From Methylophilaceae bacterium UBA7525 (lineage in GTDB: Bacteria > Pseudomonadota > Gammaproteobacteria > Burkholderiales > Methylophilaceae): a stretch of 9,829 nucleotides of DNA. A model generated the notes under the pieces. That model worked only from the letters and a program-made list of their open reading frames with translations, had not been told where the DNA came from and ran no database searches. The stretch lies in contig DLMX01000053.1 of NCBI GenBank assembly GCA_002479405.1, forward strand, positions 5,910-15,738, given 5' to 3'. Both the position numbers and the translations under genes were made by a program. Positions 1-7,188 of this stretch are shown one piece after another (position 1 is the stretch's first letter; each line of letters begins with the position of its first letter).

Positions 1-121
1 ACCCCATACACTCTGATGGTAGCCAGGAAATGTGATCGCTATTCTGATTGCGCGCCCAAGGCTGATTCGGCTCGGGCAACATGACTGATGACTGGTGAGA
101 TGCGCGGTTAAGGGCGGGCAT
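1..121 (-). CDS. Possible start of a further operon gene, cut by the left edge
   Basis: On the minus strand an ATG at 121-119 begins 17 bases after the stop of the preceding membrane-protein gene and stays open for about 40 codons to the edge of the window. The N-terminus reads MPALNRASHQSSVMLPEPNQ and is hydrophilic, with no signal peptide or membrane segment. The spacing fits the operon, but no convincing Shine-Dalgarno sequence precedes the ATG. A second minus-strand frame, starting at 138 with a TGATG overlap on the previous stop, is also open to the edge, so the frame is not settled. A plus-strand frame entering from the left and stopping at 84 is a third possibility. I recognise no family. 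Only the sequence to the left can decide. Confidence 0.3.
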   Translation of the reverse strand, partial: MPALNRASHQSSVMLPEPNQPWARNQNSDHISWLPSECMG

Positions 122-137
122 CGCCGAGGATGTTCCA

Positions 138-1115
138 TCACGACTGAAAAGGGGAGCGGGTAGTTGTCGACTCCGACACATTTGGTGGGTACAGGCGATA
201 CGCAATCAAACCAACCAAAAATGCCAAGCCATCACCCAGAATAAAAGCGATTCGCGACCCCAGCGACAAGGCGACAGCCGCTGGTTCGCCATACAACGGC
301 GCCAGACTGGCAACAAGGATTGCTTCGCGAACCCCGAGACCGCCGGGAGCGCCGGGTACGACAAAACCGGCCAGCCAGGCGACGGAAAACAGACCAATCA
401 GCAGCACAAGATTTTCCATGCCCTTGCCGATCAGACCTTCGCCGAGAATCGCTAGGCCAAGACCGTTGAGGCAGAAGACGGCCACATACAAGAGCATGCA
501 TGCCGTGGTGATCGACAGGGGTGGAAGTGTTACGGCACGTTCACCCAACAGGTGTGCGATGAAAGCAGGTCGCCACCGGTTGAGAATGTAAGTGCCCAGT
601 GGCGGCAGGGCGACAACAGAGGCAACCAGAAACCCAATAAGCCAAAACGGCGGTACTTTGGGCAGTAAGCCTGCAGATAGTTCGTGTCCCGAATACAAGA
701 GAGCCAAAGTGGCGACTGTCGCAGAAACGACTATGGCCCAGCCGATCTCGTAGCCGATTGTGAATAGCAAATGCTGGCCTCCATAACCGTACTTCTTGCC
801 GATGGCTACACGCCCGACGAAATGACCGACATTTCCTGGCAGATATTTTGCAAATTGAGACAAAAGGATGATTGGCGCGGTCCTGCGCCAATCGGGCAAC
901 TCACCCAGACCGAACAACAACCAATGAGTGATAATGAGTTGTATGGCATATACGGAAAGAACTAATGCGACGGCGCAACAGAAGGCAGCGACTAATGTAC
1001 TGTTGTAGCGCAAGGAAGGTAACGCACTGATGTTGTTAATAAGCACATATGCAAAATATGCGATACAAACCACCGCTATGCTTAGGCTAATAGTACGTAA
1101 GAGTAAATTATTCAC
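138..1115 (-). CDS. YbhN / LPG-synthase transmembrane-domain-like integral membrane protein
   Basis: This is a polytopic inner-membrane protein resembling the lysylphosphatidylglycerol synthase TM domain family (UPF0104, YbhN-like). Two family signatures are visible: QFAKYLPGNVGHFVGR at residues 87-102 and GFVVPGAPGGLGVREA at 250-265. About seven or eight hydrophobic segments span residues 8-306. There is no soluble aminoacyl-transferase domain, so it is not a full MprF. I chose the GTG at 1115-1113 because it lies 22 bases after the methyltransferase stop and gives a short tail before the first membrane helix. The in-frame start at 1211 would overlap the upstream gene by 74 bases and add a non-typical leader. 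Relatives often sit in polysaccharide clusters, where lipid or lipid-sugar handling is suspected. The substrate cannot be told from sequence. The length of 325 aa is normal for the family. Confidence 0.85.
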   Translation of the reverse strand: MNNLLLRTISLSIAVVCIAYFAYVLINNISALPSLRYNSTLVAAFCCAVALVLSVYAIQLIITHWLLFGLGELPDWRRTAPIILLSQFAKYLPGNVGHFVGRVAIGKKYGYGGQHLLFTIGYEIGWAIVVSATVATLALLYSGHELSAGLLPKVPPFWLIGFLVASVVALPPLGTYILNRWRPAFIAHLLGERAVTLPPLSITTACMLLYVAVFCLNGLGLAILGEGLIGKGMENLVLLIGLFSVAWLAGFVVPGAPGGLGVREAILVASLAPLYGEPAAVALSLGSRIAFILGDGLAFLVGLIAYRLYPPNVSESTTTRSPFQS

Positions 1116-1137
1116 AAGACACTTAGCGCAGTAATGC

Positions 1138-1926
1138 TTAGTCCTGCCTTTTGGCAGCAAGCACATAGCCGTTGCCAATATCCAAATGAGAAAAAATGGC
1201 TTGGGATACAAAGGCCATCCGCATCAATATGGTGCCTGGAAACGATTTAAGCAAAGGATAGAGTCTGCTCTCAGTAGATCGGGAAACACCGCTCATGGCA
1301 TTGTTTTGTTGCCGGTCATCGTGATTGGCATTTCTTCTTTCTGCAAGCTGGCGTTTGTGCATGCGAGCACGTAAGGGGGCAATTGCATTTGCCAAAGGAA
1401 ATCCATAGCTTTCAAACCGTGTAATGGTGAAGCCTGATTCCTTAAATAACTTGTGGAGTTCTAGCTTCTCATATCTGCGAACATGACCGGCCCAATCGTC
1501 TGAGGCAGTCCATTTCTTCATGTGGGCGGGTACTGATACCAGTATGGTGCCACCAGGTTTGAGCCAGGTACGCCATTGCTTCAATGCACCACGATCATCT
1601 TCAATATGCTCAAGAACTTCGAATGCCATCAAGTAGTCGAATGCATTGGTCCAGGTATCTTGGGGACATTCATGGAAGACTACAGTCGGGTTGAGGCTTC
1701 GGGCTATTGCCAAAGCCGCCGAGGATGATTCCAGGGCAGTACAGGCATAACCTTGCTGTTGCAGTTCGTGAATAAGTGTAGCGGGACCACAACCAACCTC
1801 TAGCAGTTGACCTGGCGGTATCCCAGCTAGCATCTTCAAAATACGGTGCCGACGTAGCAAGAACCTTGGAGCAGGAACCCAGCCCATGTCGGGTAGGGAA
1901 GGGCCATACATAGGGTGATATTCCAT
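1138..1926 (-). CDS. Class I SAM-dependent methyltransferase
   Basis: This is a cytoplasmic methyltransferase of the Rossmann-fold class (Methyltransf_11/23 type). The glycine-rich SAM site LEVGCGPAT is at residues 42-50, an acidic residue ending strand 2 is Glu66, FEVLEHIEDD lies at 102-111 (motif III region), and LKPGGTILVSVPAH at 122-135 is the classic post-motif loop and strand. The region 185-225 is basic and polar, probably a lid or acceptor-binding insert. The ATG at 1926 is 8 bases after the glycosyltransferase stop. A second ATG five codons later is possible, and neither has a strong ribosome site. From its place between glycosyltransferase and membrane-protein genes I infer methylation of a sugar or of a lipid-linked intermediate, but the acceptor is unknown. 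The local sequence is more AT-rich than the genes upstream of it: 26-27 G+C per 60 bases in two lines counted. Confidence 0.88.
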   Translation of the reverse strand: MEYHPMYGPSLPDMGWVPAPRFLLRRHRILKMLAGIPPGQLLEVGCGPATLIHELQQQGYACTALESSSAALAIARSLNPTVVFHECPQDTWTNAFDYLMAFEVLEHIEDDRGALKQWRTWLKPGGTILVSVPAHMKKWTASDDWAGHVRRYEKLELHKLFKESGFTITRFESYGFPLANAIAPLRARMHKRQLAERRNANHDDRQQNNAMSGVSRSTESRLYPLLKSFPGTILMRMAFVSQAIFSHLDIGNGYVLAAKRQD

Positions 1927-1934
1927 AGTGAATC

Positions 1935-3128
1935 TCAGGTTGCTGTGGGATGTAGTGTTTGCGTATGGGACAGCAAACTACGGGCGATTTCTGCTGGGCC
2001 TATCTTTTTGCGGAGGTCCTCATGCAGCACGTCAGGCAGGCTGGTGCTGATGGCGGCACGCACCGCATGAGCCAAGGCCACCGGGTCTGCCGGTGGGATT
2101 AGCCAGATGCCGAACGATTCCGATGGAATAAGCTCGCGAATAGCCGGTGAGTCCCGAGTGATCATGGGCCTGCCGCTCATAAGGATCTGGAATACCTTGT
2201 TGGGGATGACCCGGGATGCCTTGTCAGTGGCGCCAAAAATACCCAAGCAGACATCAGCCTCTCTTATCGCATCACCAAGTTGCTCGTAAGGAATCCATTC
2301 AATCCATTCCAGATTGGAGGGTCTCAGCCGAGCGACTAATGCCTGGATCCGGCACGCTTCCTGGCCTGTACCGACGATTATCCAGTGAATGTTTTCTTTC
2401 TCTGTCAACTTGGCGGCTTGGACAACAGTATCGATTCCATGCAATGGAATGAATTGGCCATAAAACAATACCTTCGCTTGCGGCTTGGAGAGGGTCGTCA
2501 TGCCAGTCTCAGGGTTAGGGATGTCAGGCTTTGTGTCAGTAGAAACGGCATAGGTAAAGTCGGCGCTGGCGGTACGGCGTCTGTTAAATATGTTGGCTTC
2601 CGCACCGACAAGGACGGCCCTGACTTTATTCGGCCGAACTTTGAATGTATCGATGAAATAGTTCCCGTGGCTACGGGTATCCAGTATTACGAGATCGGCA
2701 GCTTTACAGGCAAGCCATTCCCACATCCACAATGCCCAAGCAATAGGATTCCTGGGTTTCACCATCTGGCGGTCGTCGACCACTGTGTTATAGATCGAGA
2801 GAAAAGCATCCCAGACGATTGGAACGCGGCGCAACTTGGCGAATGGCCATAACACCAGCACATCCAGTTGGCCCAGGTAGCCGACGACCACGGCGTCATG
2901 CTTGGGCAGGCGCAGGTAGCGCCAGATCAGGCTTGGATAAGCCAATAGCCAGATAAAGAGTAGTCGCAACCTCCGTGCAATACCTTTGAGCTGGCTCTTG
3001 TCTTCGATGCCGCCCCAGACTTCCTTGTGGCATTCGATGACTTCGACACCATTTTCTCGCAGGCCCCGCAGCAGAATCCTGACACGTGGTTTTCCCGTGT
3101 CGTAGGTGCCCCAGAAAACGATGCGCAT
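1935..3128 (-). CDS. GT4-type (group 1) glycosyltransferase
   Basis: This is a cytoplasmic, GT-B fold glycosyltransferase of about 397 aa. The N-terminal Rossmann half begins at once with MRIVFWGTYDTGKPRVRILL. The C-terminal nucleotide-sugar half includes FYGQFIPLHGIDTVVQAAKL (222-241), IIVGTGQE (250-257) and VIPNKVFQILMSGRPMITRD (307-326). The usual EX7E motif should fall on the last of these, but the two positions are Arg306 and Gln314. From memory, this 'IPNKVFQ..' pattern is shared by a subgroup of GT4-like proteins, so the enzyme is probably active. A hydrophobic patch at about 56-70 may give membrane association. I chose the ATG at 3128, which follows the GT2 stop by 4 bases and starts strand beta-1. 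The in-frame start at 3170 would overlap the GT2 gene by 38 bases. Donor and acceptor sugars cannot be predicted. Confidence 0.88.
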   Translation of the reverse strand: MRIVFWGTYDTGKPRVRILLRGLRENGVEVIECHKEVWGGIEDKSQLKGIARRLRLLFIWLLAYPSLIWRYLRLPKHDAVVVGYLGQLDVLVLWPFAKLRRVPIVWDAFLSIYNTVVDDRQMVKPRNPIAWALWMWEWLACKAADLVILDTRSHGNYFIDTFKVRPNKVRAVLVGAEANIFNRRRTASADFTYAVSTDTKPDIPNPETGMTTLSKPQAKVLFYGQFIPLHGIDTVVQAAKLTEKENIHWIIVGTGQEACRIQALVARLRPSNLEWIEWIPYEQLGDAIREADVCLGIFGATDKASRVIPNKVFQILMSGRPMITRDSPAIRELIPSESFGIWLIPPADPVALAHAVRAAISTSLPDVLHEDLRKKIGPAEIARSLLSHTQTLHPTAT

Positions 3129-3132
3129 CCTG

Positions 3133-4101
3133 TTACGGCCGAGATTGCTGTTTGTCGTCGAGCAATTCAAGCTCGAGCTTGCGTACCCGCTCCAGCGCCA
3201 TTTCCATCAACTGCCGGTTGAAGTTGATCAGATCGGCCACCAGTCCGACCAGCCAACTCAGGAAGGCCATCATGAGCAGCACGCCGCCGAGGATCAGCGA
3301 CTGAATATGGCCGTCGCCGTCGCCGGTGAAATAAAGGTAGAGAAAACGGAGGATCGGCAACATGCCAATCGTGCCAAGAATCAGGCCGATGAAGAAGAAC
3401 ACCCGCAACGGCTGGTACATGGCATACATGCGCACCATGGTGGTCAGTTGCCGCTCGATGAATTTCGGTATGCTCTTGAACAGCCGCGACTCGCGCGTCT
3501 TGGCGTTGGTCTCGACCGGCACGGAGGTGACGGCCATGTGCTTCTTGCCGGCCTGGATCAGCATTTCGGTGGTGTAGCTGAAGGAGGACACGATGTTGAT
3601 GCTCAGCGCCGCTTCGCGCGAGATGGCGCGAAAACCGCTGACGGCATCGGGAATGTCCACTTCGGACAGGTTGCGCACTACCCGGCTGCCCAGTTTTTGC
3701 AGAAGTTTTTTCGGCCCGGAAAAATGGCCGATCCGGCCGGTCCGCCGGTCGCCGACGACGATATCGGCCTTGCCTTCCAGAATCGGGCGCACCAGCTTGG
3801 GAATGTCCCAGCCGGCATACTGGTTGTCTCCGTCGGTATTGACGATGATGTCTGCGCCGTGATGAAGGCAGGCGTCCAGTCCCTTGCGGAAGGTGCGTGC
3901 CAGGCCCAGGTTCTTCTTGTTAATGATGATATGGTCGACGCCGTGCTGGCGGGCGACCTCCACCGTGCGGTCGGTGGAGCCGTCGTCGATGATGAGGATT
4001 TCTACCTTGTCGATGCCTTCGATCTGCCTCGGTATGTCGGCCAGCGTTTGCGGTAGGGTGTGCTCTTCGTTGAGGCAGGGTATTTGGACGATCAGCTTCA
4101 T
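3133..4101 (-). CDS. GT2 family glycosyltransferase, polyprenyl-phosphate sugar synthase-like
   Basis: This is an inverting GT-A enzyme of the GT2 family with a dolichyl/undecaprenyl-phosphate sugar synthase layout (DPM1/ArnC-like). It should transfer one sugar from a nucleotide donor to polyprenyl phosphate on the cytoplasmic face. MKLIVQIPCLNEEHTL at the start is the nucleotide-binding strand, IIDDGSTDRT holds the Asp39-Asp40 pair, and TDGDNQY carries the metal-binding DxD at Asp90/Asp92. DAVSGFRAISREAAL at about 152-166 is typical of this branch. Two hydrophobic segments follow at roughly 231-258 and 267-292, then a charged helical tail ending in KQQSRP. I chose the ATG at 4101. A TTG at 4116 is possible but adds five residues before the conserved strand. 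The gene lies 36 bases after the GT39-like gene and 4 bases before the GT4 gene. Its sequence is distinctly GC-rich: 41 and 42 G+C per 60 bases in two lines. Confidence 0.9.
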   Translation of the reverse strand: MKLIVQIPCLNEEHTLPQTLADIPRQIEGIDKVEILIIDDGSTDRTVEVARQHGVDHIIINKKNLGLARTFRKGLDACLHHGADIIVNTDGDNQYAGWDIPKLVRPILEGKADIVVGDRRTGRIGHFSGPKKLLQKLGSRVVRNLSEVDIPDAVSGFRAISREAALSINIVSSFSYTTEMLIQAGKKHMAVTSVPVETNAKTRESRLFKSIPKFIERQLTTMVRMYAMYQPLRVFFFIGLILGTIGMLPILRFLYLYFTGDGDGHIQSLILGGVLLMMAFLSWLVGLVADLINFNRQLMEMALERVRKLELELLDDKQQSRP

Positions 4102-4137
4102 GGCATGGTTTCGCAAGAAGATAGAAGCGGATATGCG

Positions 4138-5715
4138 TTATGGTTGGACACGATACACCGCAACCGGGAAGTTGGGTTGTACGAGGCGCCGGTATATTTC
4201 GGTAGGCAAATACTGCTTTATCCCAATGCCGTCAATGATCGTGCCGATGGCGCGGCGTTCGGGTTCCCTTTGCCAGACAGCGGGCCAGTCTGCTTGCGGC
4301 TTGTAAGGGGCCAACTGTTGGATCAGTTGGTGCCGATTTGATGATCTTGCGCCAAAGACTACATAGGCCGGATTGTAGAAATACAGCTTTCCTGCTTCGG
4401 GTGGCGCGTCGACAATGCGATTTTCGACGCCCGCTATCTTATACAGGAAGTTGCCGCGCCGGGCAGTCTCTGGATCGGTATGCACGATTGCGTCGGTTTG
4501 TTGAAGATATTCGACGAGACTGCGTTCTCCGAAAATGGGATTGCGGTTATCGACGTAGATGCCAAGCAGATGCGAGGAGAATATAGCAACGAGCAATGCC
4601 ATGGCTAGCGCTGCGGATCGTTTTAACAGGTACATACGCACCCAGGCGGCAAACACCATGATAAGCGTGACTGTCGGCAACAAATAGTAGCGCGGCAGTA
4701 GCGTCATGCCTATTTGCAGATAGAGGCAAACGAACCAGATCGCCCCTGCCAGGCCAAATACCGCCAGCATTCTTCCGCCATCGCCGGAGAACGGACGCTT
4801 AATGGCGGCCCACAGGGCAATCGGTGCCGCCATGTAGTAGAGCAGCATGAACTCCTGGTTGGCGAGGATGACGAGGATAGGGTCGAACAGGCGGCTGACG
4901 GAGAGACTGCCGGTTCTGGAAAAAGGGCCGTAGAGTTCGCCCTCGATTTTGGTCAAGGTGCTTTCGAGCCCGTTCGCGGTATTTTCGCCGGCAGTAATAT
5001 CGATGCCAAGATGGGTCGCCAAGTCGGTATGAATGCGGTACAAGGGGTTGCCAGTCGTTGTGGCGAAGTAGAAAAATTCGAGACCGACAACGGCGAGGAA
5101 GCTAGCCGCCATCAACAAATATTGACGTCTCGGTATGCCGTAGCCGGCCAGGAACAACACGCCATACGTCAGAAGGAAAAAAACGACGGTTTCGCGAGTC
5201 AGCCAGCTGAAGCCAGCTGCGATCCCTGCCAGCAGCAATAACATCGTTTGGTGTTTGCGTCGTGTGGCCTCGAAGAATAGGGCCAGGGAAAGTAGGCAGA
5301 AAAAAACCTCGGCGAAATCGGGAACAAGTATCGAAGCCGATACCGCTGTGAGCGGCAACGTGCCCAAGATGAAGACGGCGATGCAGGCGGTCGTCAGATC
5401 GAAATGGCGCCGCATGACCCAGAAGATCAAGGTCAACAGGGCCAGGTATTGCAGGGTGACGGGTAACACAAGCGTTATCTCGGAGATGCCGAAAACACCG
5501 AACAACGAGGCCATGGGCACGACGATGGTGTGTCGCAGCGTCCAGTGATTAACGCCAACATATGGGAAGTGACTAAGCCAGCCGAGTCCTCCTTCAAGAT
5601 AAAGTTGATCATCACTTCCTATGTAACCGACCCAGCCCAAGATGACGGCAGCCAGTATGGTGGTGGCTGTCGCAGCGAGCATGAAGTAGTTTGCTATTGG
5701 GGTGGATCGTTCCAT
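4138..5715 (-). CDS. GT39/ArnT-like membrane glycosyltransferase (GT-C fold)
   Basis: This 525-aa polytopic inner-membrane protein has the layout of GT-C enzymes that use a polyprenyl-phosphate sugar and act on the periplasmic side (PMT, ArnT, GT39/GT83). The first membrane segment (about 12-30) is followed by YIGSDDQLYLEGG with Asp35-Asp36 in the first outer loop, where the family keeps its catalytic Asp. Other family-like spots are SILVPDFAEVFFCLLSLALF (128-147), SWLTRETVVFFLLTYG (170-185) and LLPRYYLLP (339-347). About ten hydrophobic segments precede a soluble C-terminal domain from about 390. The ATG at 5715 follows the flippase stop by 18 bases. The next gene encodes a likely polyprenyl-phosphate sugar synthase, which would supply its donor. 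A polymerase role is a less likely alternative, because the DD loop points to sugar transfer. The acceptor is unknown. Confidence 0.82.
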   Translation of the reverse strand: MERSTPIANYFMLAATATTILAAVILGWVGYIGSDDQLYLEGGLGWLSHFPYVGVNHWTLRHTIVVPMASLFGVFGISEITLVLPVTLQYLALLTLIFWVMRRHFDLTTACIAVFILGTLPLTAVSASILVPDFAEVFFCLLSLALFFEATRRKHQTMLLLLAGIAAGFSWLTRETVVFFLLTYGVLFLAGYGIPRRQYLLMAASFLAVVGLEFFYFATTTGNPLYRIHTDLATHLGIDITAGENTANGLESTLTKIEGELYGPFSRTGSLSVSRLFDPILVILANQEFMLLYYMAAPIALWAAIKRPFSGDGGRMLAVFGLAGAIWFVCLYLQIGMTLLPRYYLLPTVTLIMVFAAWVRMYLLKRSAALAMALLVAIFSSHLLGIYVDNRNPIFGERSLVEYLQQTDAIVHTDPETARRGNFLYKIAGVENRIVDAPPEAGKLYFYNPAYVVFGARSSNRHQLIQQLAPYKPQADWPAVWQREPERRAIGTIIDGIGIKQYLPTEIYRRLVQPNFPVAVYRVQP

Positions 5716-5733
5716 GACTCAATTATCAAAAGA

Positions 5734-7188
5734 TCAGCGACGATGCAGGAATGGCAGGAAACGCTGCGCGAAGGTGGCGATCTCTTGCCAAAGTACCGGT
5801 GCATATCTGCGCACGGCAAGCAGCCAGATTAGAGAGAAAACGAGACAACAGAATAAGAGCCGGACAAGATAATCGCTCGCCGTGAAAAATACAAACAGGT
5901 AGTGAACAATACCAGCCGAGAGGGCTGTTGCAGCCGTGATCGCGATATTAGGACGGCATGTCCTGACAAGATCTGACCAGCACAGACCGATCTGATCTTT
6001 CAGCAAGACTTGGGCGAGCAACATGCCGCATGCGGAGGCTACAACTAATCCCCAGCAGGCGCCGGTCAGCCCCAATGGTATCCCGGCCAGCAGGCCGATG
6101 ACTCGCAGAGTTTGCAGCATGAATTGCAGCAGATTGCTCAGGCCTACACGTCCGGTTGCGATGAGGGCTTCGGTGGCAAGGTAATGAACTATTTCAAACA
6201 GCGCGGCTAGGCAAAGGATGCGAGCCAACGGCACGGAAGCCGCCCATTGTTGTCCGTAAATCAGCTGCACTGCATCCGGCGCGATGATGGTCATGAAAGC
6301 GAAAAACGGCCAGCCGATCGCCGTCAGATAGCCAGTGGCTTTCAGGTATCCGGGCACGATTCCATGATTCATCCGACGGGTTTGTGCAAAATAGGGAAGA
6401 CAGACCGGGTAGATGGCTCGCAACACCGTTTTGTGGAAGATATCGATCAATCCACTGGCGCGGCTGAAAAAAGCGACCGAAGCCATATCCAGTACACGAC
6501 CGATGACTATGTCGGGAGCGCTTTTGCCTAGCTGACCGACAATATATATACCACTGGCATGTTTGCCGAAATGAAAAACTTGACTGATTCCCTTGAGACC
6601 TGGCCAGCGAGGATAATCCGCGGGGCGGTAAAGCATCGAACCGGCGACGACGACAACCGTATTGGCGAGTGATGCCCAGGCGAGACTCATGAAACCGGTG
6701 CCGGCGTAGGCGCAATAAATGGCGACGGTCAGGTGTGTCATGTTGCCAGCGAGACCGACGATAAAGATCGGCCGAAAGTCCATTTGACGCCGGTAATAGG
6801 CCATCGTCACAGCGCCGAAGGGAATCAGGGCAAAGTTGATGGCCAGTACCCGCATGACTTCGGCGACACCTGGGTTGTTGTAGTAATCGGCTGCCGCTTG
6901 ACTGCCGCCCAGCATCAGCAATCCCATAGCCCAAGAGACAGCGATGTTGACCGTCAGCGCCGCGCGGATTTTGTCGCCGCTCAGATCTTTTTCCTGGATC
7001 AGGTATTCAGCAACGCCAAAATCCCGAAGCGTCGAGGCAATGGCGGCAAAGGCGGCGGCGACTGCGAAGACACCGATCTGTTCGGGAGAAAGCAAACGAG
7101 AAATAACAACCGTACTGGCCAGATAGACGACGGCCGAAACATAACTATCCGCTGCGGAATAAGCGAGCGAGCGTCGAACGGTCGTCAA
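5734..7188 (-). CDS. Wzx/PST-family lipid-linked oligosaccharide flippase
   Basis: This is a polysaccharide transport protein of the MOP superfamily (PST/WzxC-like, Polysacc_synt_3 type), expected to move a polyprenyl-pyrophosphate-linked glycan across the inner membrane. The length of 484 aa and roughly 12-14 hydrophobic segments fit. Family-like stretches are RLLSPEQIGVFAVAAAF (31-47), LRDFGVAEYLIQEKDL (54-69), DIVIGRVLDMASVAFFSRAS (226-245) and QLIYGQQWAASVPLARIL (308-325). The start is a TTG at 7188-7186 whose last two bases form part of the TGA stop of the TPR gene (TTGA overlap), which implies translational coupling. I accept it because RRSLAYSAADSYVSAVVY directly after it is the usual beginning of these proteins and no ATG or GTG nearby keeps that segment. 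It is the second gene of the leftward operon. The transported glycan is unknown. Confidence 0.9.
   Translation of the reverse strand: MTTVRRSLAYSAADSYVSAVVYLASTVVISRLLSPEQIGVFAVAAAFAAIASTLRDFGVAEYLIQEKDLSGDKIRAALTVNIAVSWAMGLLMLGGSQAAADYYNNPGVAEVMRVLAINFALIPFGAVTMAYYRRQMDFRPIFIVGLAGNMTHLTVAIYCAYAGTGFMSLAWASLANTVVVVAGSMLYRPADYPRWPGLKGISQVFHFGKHASGIYIVGQLGKSAPDIVIGRVLDMASVAFFSRASGLIDIFHKTVLRAIYPVCLPYFAQTRRMNHGIVPGYLKATGYLTAIGWPFFAFMTIIAPDAVQLIYGQQWAASVPLARILCLAALFEIVHYLATEALIATGRVGLSNLLQFMLQTLRVIGLLAGIPLGLTGACWGLVVASACGMLLAQVLLKDQIGLCWSDLVRTCRPNIAITAATALSAGIVHYLFVFFTASDYLVRLLFCCLVFSLIWLLAVRRYAPVLWQEIATFAQRFLPFLHRR

Noticed and set aside
138..1115. Full MprF-type lysylphosphatidylglycerol synthase
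   Set aside because: Only the transmembrane domain is present. The roughly 300-residue soluble aminoacyl-transferase domain is absent.
1116..1211. Longer N-terminus for the YbhN-like protein, starting at 1211
   Set aside because: It would overlap the methyltransferase by 74 bases and add a leader unlike the family. The GTG at 1115 gives the expected short tail before the first helix.
2385..2852. 155-codon plus-strand frame opposite the GT4 gene
   Set aside because: It is antisense to a gene with good GT4 features, and has no ribosome site or family pattern of its own.
3106..4056. Long open frame (316 codons) on the plus strand
   Set aside because: It lies antisense to the well-supported GT2 gene in GC-rich sequence. 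Its His/Asp/Gln-rich product has no domain pattern, and it is a by-product of the codon bias of the real gene.
6194..6934. 246-codon minus-strand frame inside the flippase gene
   Set aside because: Its product is rich in Arg, Ser and His with no hydrophobic or family pattern, while the overlapping frame encodes a clear flippase.
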